13,179 bases of DNA from Lojkania enalia (lineage: Eukaryota; Ascomycota; Dothideomycetes; Pleosporales): contig ML986783.1 in the NCBI GenBank assembly GCA_010094045.1, positions 7,135-20,313 of the forward strand, given 5' to 3'. The position numbers and the translations under genes are program-made. Position 1 is the first letter of the stretch. Each line of letters starts with the position of its first letter. The notes under the pieces were generated by a model, which worked only from the letters and a program-made list of their open reading frames with translations, was not told the DNA's origin and did no database searches. Below, in pieces: positions 9,352 through 13,179 of this stretch.

Positions 9352-10273
9352 TATTAGATATTAATAATATCTTATTCTAGTCCGCTTTTATTATAGAATT
9401 TTATAGGTAGTTCTTCTTATAGGGTAGCTATAGAAGCTAGGGTTCCTTATTTATACTTAATTATTCCTTATTAATATATAAAATATACTCTAAATACTAG
9501 TTTAGATATTAGTACTCTAATAGTAGCTTCTTCTATTTATAATAGGGTGTTTATTTCTTTATCCTCGTCTAATTCTTTCTAAACTTCTTTTAACCATCTT
9601 TTTATATATTTTTACGTTACTATAAGTTATATTTTCTTCTAAAGCTAATATCTTATAGTTTCTTTAAGTTATTAGTATATTTAATACTTATTTTTATTAT
9701 AGAAGAACTAATATAGGGTTTTATATTCTATAGTTACGGCTAGTTCTTCTTTACCTACTTCCTGCGGTTTATCTTCTATAGGCCGGTTTTTCTTCTCTTT
9801 CTTTTTGCTTCGATATTCCTTTACTATATATCCTAATTTCTAACAATTGTAGTACTTAATATCTTTCTTCTAAATCTTCTTTTCTTAAGTCGTCTATAGC
9901 TTAGGCTTCTTTTTTCTAATAGTACTTAAATCTATAGATCCGCCCGTATTAGTAACTTTTACTAAAAAGTGTACCCTTTAGTAGTATACTTACCTTTTCT
10001 TATTTTTAAACTAGTATAATTTATTATCGATTCTTTTTACTAGTTAGAAGTATAATACTAGGTCCTAAAGTTATTCTATATATATTATTACCCTTCTTAT
10101 CTCTATTTTTAATCCTCTATAAAACTTTACTATTATACTATAATCGTTCTATATAACTTTATTTAAGAGCTGTTAAAAACTTAATATATATAAGATAATA
10201 GATTCTAGTTAAACTAGGTTGTAGAATCTATCTTCTACTACTTATACTTCGTTAATATCTCTAAACGCTAACA
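9352..10273 (-). pseudogene. gag: gypsy gag, C-terminal part with CCHC zinc knuckle remnant
   Basis: This is the continuation of gag beyond element C. The minus strand reads FRDINEV, then VKFYRGLKIEIRRVIIYIE and LVKRIDNKLY, matching the late capsid of fungal gypsy gag. The nucleocapsid knuckle lies at 9863-9807 and reads YYNC-stop-KLGYIVKEYRSKK. In the family C-x2-C-x4-H-x4-C pattern the first Cys, the His and the last Cys have become Tyr, and a Gln/Trp codon has become a stop. Each change fits TGC-to-TAC, CAT-to-TAT or CAG-to-TAG. A Lys/Glu-rich linker follows, then coding-like sequence to 9352, where element A interrupts it. Confidence 0.75.
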
Positions 10274-10312
10274 TAGTTTATAAGCGAGCTGTTAGTATAA
10301 GTAAGCTGTTAC
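10274..10312 (+). repeat. Left TIR of element C
   Basis: This begins TAGTTTATAAGCGAGCTGTT and contains a second sub-motif, ATAAGTAAGCTGTT. It matches the reverse complement of 11545-11583 at 35/39. Confidence 0.9.
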
Positions 10313-10359
10313 CTTACTAAACTTTTAACGGCCTATCTAGATTAACGCATAATAGCTTA

Positions 10360-11524
10360 ATATAGTAATATATAATTAACCTATAAAGAATTATAAATTA
10401 TTCTTATAATCTTAGCTATTAATTAAGGTTAAGTTTTAACTAAGAATAGCGCTATAATAACTTCTCGCTACCCTTAAAGTACTATCTACTTTTAACGCGC
10501 TGGAATAGCTGCGCAATGTAATTATAAGCCAAATTTAAAGAAGCTTATAAAGACTAAAGAGGAGGTACTTATTAGCTATATCTTTAATTAGGATTTACGA
10601 GGATTTCCGCCTATAATTAACGGCGTACGAGCTATAGTAAATAGACTATTAGCTAAGCGCAGCGCTGAGATCTTAGCCTTAATACGCGATTATATTAACT
10701 ATATTAATAAAACTACCTTTCTTCTAGCCTTTAAAGTAGCCTATAATCGATTAATTACAGAAGCTAATATCCGCGCAAGCTTTTAAGGTAGTACTATTAA
10801 AGCTTAATATTAAGCTATATTAGGATAAAAGAGGGTCTATTATTTTATATCTATCTCTATATATATTTTAATATAAGATTAAAGAACCTACTTTCTAATA
10901 TATAGTTGTAACTTCCTATAGCTTTATAAACAGTCGCTCTCACCTATATATCTACTAAACGTCTCCTTCTATAACCGTAATAAGCTATATATACTAATAC
11001 TACTTATACTAGAGACTACCCCCTAGAAAGCTAAAACACCTAGTAATACGCGCGAACTAGAGGCTTAATTAATAATAATTTATAGTAGGATTTAGTAATA
11101 TTAAGACTTATTACCTATATTAATTATCGCAGCCTTTAATCAGCTTTAAAAAAGTACTATAATAATAACGCATTCGATTGTGCTAATAGCTAATTAAATT
11201 AAGAGCTTTAAGCGAGCGAATAAAGTAGTAATAAAGTGAAAATAATAGAAAAGAAAGTAATTATAGAAGTAGGGGATTCTAATAAAGGCTATAGGTGAGG
11301 ATATAATTAATTAAAATAACATTAAGGGGTAGATTAATAAGAAAATTCGTAATTAGAGTATTTAGCTGTAAGAGAGTAGCTAGTCTTAATAGAGCTATAA
11401 GCGCTGTAAACAGCCTAGCTATAATATTTAAACGTGCTAAATTAATAGCGTAGGTATTAAATAATCTAATAGACTATTACTTCCTATAGTATATATATAT
11501 ATAGTTGATAATTATCGCGATTAA
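10360..11524 (+). pseudogene. Transposase remnant of element C lacking the catalytic core
   Basis: The N-terminal DNA-binding part reads STIYF, AGIAAQCNYKPNLKKLIK and LRGFPPIINGVRAIVNRLLA (about 10440-10655). Near 10660-10700 the frame jumps directly to sequence that in B follows the core: YINYINKTTFLLAFKVAYNR, then ANIRASF. All three catalytic acidic positions are therefore deleted. At 10789-10790 a second deletion of 29 bp relative to B (B 7490-7518) shifts the frame. Later parts are AKTPSNTRELEA at about 11030 and a C-terminal knuckle remnant RCKQPSYNI-stop-TC near 11410. The start is a guess. The stop at 11522-11524 is the first in the last readable frame. Confidence 0.75.
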
Positions 11525-11544
11525 GTCGTTCGAATCTTAGTAGA

Positions 11545-11583
11545 GTAACAGCTTACTTATACTGATAGCTTACTTATAAACTA
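11545..11583 (-). repeat. Right TIR of element C
   Basis: Its reverse complement begins TAGTTTATAAGTAAGCTATC. The TA at 11582-11583 is the target-site dinucleotide. Confidence 0.9.
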
Positions 11584-12340
11584 TATTAGTTTAAGTTTCT
11601 ATTAGAAGTATACTAAGCTTATAAATATTATTTTAGTTTTACTTTTCTAGTATTCTTCTATATAATTCTTAAAATCTATTAGAAAGGACTAGAACTAGTT
11701 AAGTAGTTTACCTATTAAGTAGGCTCCTATAAATAGTACTTTCTTATTCTTATACTAGATAATATCTAGGTTAGCGTTAATATAAATCCTTACTACTACT
11801 AGGAATCTTTTAAATTTAGACTTAGTTCTATTAAACTTATTAAGTAGTAATAATTTAATTTATTACTAATAATATATTATTAGTAGTACTCTTTTAACTT
11901 ACTCGAGTTTCTAGATAATTTCTATAAGTTCTATTTCTTATATTTCTTTAAGACCTTTAAGAAGGCTATTTTAAATCTTCTTTAGACTTTTTATCTATTT
12001 ATCTACTAGAACTAGCTATTTCTATTATTATATTAATTTATTCTATATTCTTATAAATATAGTTATCGTACCTACCTCTAAAAAGGTAGCTTTATTAGCT
12101 AATCCCAATATTCTACTTATATAAGTTTCCTATATTACTTACTAAAGGTATCTCTTTCCTTATAACTAGGGTAGTTTAACTAGTCTTACTTCTTCTAACT
12201 TTATAAGAGTAGTTAGAGTCGTAAAATTGTTAAATATAATTTAGTTCCCTTACTATTTCTTCTTATTTAGTTACTTAGTTAACTAAACTATATAGAGTCC
12301 TAGATCTAGATTAAATCTAGTACGAGGATTTCTATAGAGG
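11584..12340 (-). pseudogene. gag: gypsy gag, N-terminal part (RIP-degraded)
   Basis: This is the capsid-region start of the gypsy gag. Around 11600-11850 the minus strand reads NKFNRTKSKFKRFLV, then VRIYINANLDII and KKVLFIGAYLIGKLLN. This matches the family pattern of a short Pro/Asp-Lys-Phe-x-Gly segment followed by a helix-rich capsid with a conserved Trp-Phe position; here the Trp codon is a stop. Upstream, up to about 12330, low-similarity coding-like sequence continues in a neighbouring frame and may be the gag N-terminus or leader. The open frame runs into the right end of pogo-like element C at 11583 and resumes beyond it at 10273. Several TAA/TAG stops replace Gln/Trp codons. Confidence 0.7.
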
Positions 12341-12349
12341 TATCTATAA

Positions 12350-13030
12350 TACTAATATATCTTTATATACTTATTAAAGTGTTTTAACTACTTAAGACTA
12401 AATATATTATTTATCTAGCCGTTTTTAGAAACTGAAATTTTCTAATTATATAATATACCTACTTCTTTATACTATATAGAAATATAGACGTATTCTTTAT
12501 AGATAATAAATAGTAGGGTTATATATATAGTAGCGTAAATACTTTAGATAACTATAACCTACTCGCAATTACCTAGCTATATAAAAGTAAGCCTTATATA
12601 ATATTCTAAACCTATAATAACCTTTATAATACTAATATTATCTATTTAAAAGCTGGTTTTATTAAAGTTATAGATATTATTATTATATATACTATATTTC
12701 GCAAATATATTCTATACGAGCTTAAACTATACGTTAATAACTTCTAGATTCTCTTATTTTATTCTTTAGCAATCTTTTACTTAATTAAAGGCTATTTTAA
12801 ACTTATTTATATATACTATAAATTATTTAGGCTAATTCTTTCTTATAAGTATTCTACTACGTATACCTAATAGTTTATCTACTATATCTACTATCTTATA
12901 TAGTTGGGGCGTAAATCCTCGCAAGTTAAAATTAAGAATATATTATACGATTATTTATTTTTTAGTTATTATAAGCTTCTAGCAATTTAGTTATATATAA
13001 GAGCGAAACGCGATTCTATAAAGTTAAGTA
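12350..13030 (-). pseudogene. Transposase remnant of element D (N-terminal half plus part of core)
   Basis: Reading the minus strand, the region YILNFNLRGFTP (about 12955-12905) is the DNA-binding part, very like element A (LNLDLRGFTP). Next come WFKLV-like sequence with a stop in place of Trp, then IYNFNKTSF at 12674-12648, where the first catalytic Asp has become Asn, and LGNCE, LLFIIYKEYVYIS and SKNG, ending at LKHFNKYIK near 12350. The second and third catalytic regions are absent. It is a distinct, more diverged copy than A. The N-terminal start is unclear. Confidence 0.7.
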
Positions 13031-13114
13031 GAGAGTTGTTAATATTATATATTAAAAGCTATAGTAGCGCGTTATATACTCTTAAACTAGCCTAATTTAT
13101 ACGCTTATAAGGTA
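12350..13114 (-). mobile_element. Truncated pogo/Fot1-like element D
   Basis: The minus strand carries the first half of a fourth Fot1-type transposase, which stops at about 12350 where gypsy gag sequence begins. The reverse complement of 13102-13114 reads TACCTTATAAGCG, identical to the start of element A's TIR (5669 copy), so this may be D's decayed outer end; the rest of the TIR is not convincing. No matching left end exists in the window. Either gypsy inserted into D or a deletion joined them. Confidence 0.6.
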
Positions 13115-13179
13115 AGCTTAATTCTACCTTCTTATTAAATTAATAGAAGGTTGTATTATAGATTTATTATAGTTCGTAC
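13115..13179. other. Right edge, unassigned
   Basis: No coding sequence or repeat end is identifiable. Near-complementary arms ACCTTCT (13126-13132) and AGAAGGT (13145-13151) could form a small AT-rich hairpin, which may be chance. Confidence 0.3.

Larger units (their letters stand above)
10274..11583 (+). mobile_element. Internally deleted pogo/Fot1-like element C, inserted in gypsy gag
   Basis: TIRs at 10274-10312 and 11545-11583 match at 35 of 39 positions, all mismatches transitions, with TA at both outer ends. At 1.31 kb it is shorter than A or B because the middle of the transposase is missing. It is a non-autonomous deletion derivative that would have needed a transposase made elsewhere. 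Gypsy gag continues on both sides in minus orientation. Confidence 0.9.
2290..12345 (-). mobile_element. Ty3/gypsy-type retrotransposon internal region, RIP-degraded and split in three
   Basis: Gag and pol read on the minus strand in the expected order from high to low coordinates. Gag is at 12340-11584 and 10273-9352, with the protease, reverse transcriptase, RNase H and integrase at about 4870-2300. The three pieces are separated by pogo-type elements C (10274-11583) and A (5512-9351). Removing these gives about 4.9 kb, a normal size for a gypsy gag-pol region. The order protease-RT-RNase H-integrase identifies Ty3/gypsy and excludes copia, where integrase precedes RT. I found no long terminal repeat at either end, and the integrase C-terminus is missing. 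The 3' end stops near the CCTTAA repeat and the 5' end abuts pogo-like element D. It is inactive: dozens of stops and several catalytic residues changed. Confidence 0.85.

Noticed and set aside
11602..12340. A plus-strand frame with long stop-poor runs (for example near 11900-11990)
   Set aside because: The opposite strand reads gypsy gag (NKFNRTKSKFKRFLV). The plus-strand frame is again a shadow.

Overview
This window looks like an AT-rich heterochromatic block from a filamentous ascomycete (Pezizomycotina) that has been saturated by repeat-induced point mutation (RIP). CA and TG dinucleotides are almost absent over long stretches and TA is extremely common. For example, positions 3001-3060 hold no CA and no TG but about sixteen TA. 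Nearly every reading frame is broken by TAA or TAG, the products expected when CAA, CAG and TGG mutate. I see no intact protein-coding gene. I could still read through the stops by frame-by-frame translation and recognise protein families. The genus cannot be told from this sequence.

Layout, left to right. 1-707 (minus) is a broken, unrecognised gene whose reading frame is restored by two short fungal-type introns. 708-1799 has no recognisable gene. 1800-2067 is a 25-bp A/T-only minisatellite. 2109-2259 is a degenerate array of about 32-bp units rich in CCTTAA/CCCTAA. About 2290-12345 (minus) is one Ty3/gypsy retrotransposon internal region (gag, protease, reverse transcriptase, RNase H, integrase) cut into three pieces by later insertions. 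About 12350-13114 (minus) is the 5' part of a pogo/Fot1-like transposase, and the last 65 bp are unassigned.

The gypsy copy is split by two pogo/Fot1-type DNA transposons, each with recognisable terminal inverted repeats (TIRs) bounded by TA. Element A (5512-9351) lies between the late gag/linker part and pol. Element C (10274-11583) lies inside gag. Element A is itself split by a third pogo/Fot1-like copy, element B (6313-8139), inside its transposase gene. Removing A and C leaves about 4.9 kb of gypsy, a normal gag-pol size. Removing B leaves A at about 2.0 kb, a normal Fot1 size. The order of events is therefore gypsy first, then A and C, then B into A. B, the innermost copy, keeps visibly more CA/TG than the gypsy host, consistent with fewer rounds of RIP.

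The most notable points are the nesting and its relative dating, the shared two-part TIR architecture of A, B and C, a 157-bp tandem duplication of one end of A, the degenerate CCHC-like knuckle at the transposase C-termini, catalytic Asp-to-Asn changes that match RIP, and the spliced but unidentified gene at the left edge. Nothing here is likely to be functional today. The window is a layered fossil record of transposition and genome defence.
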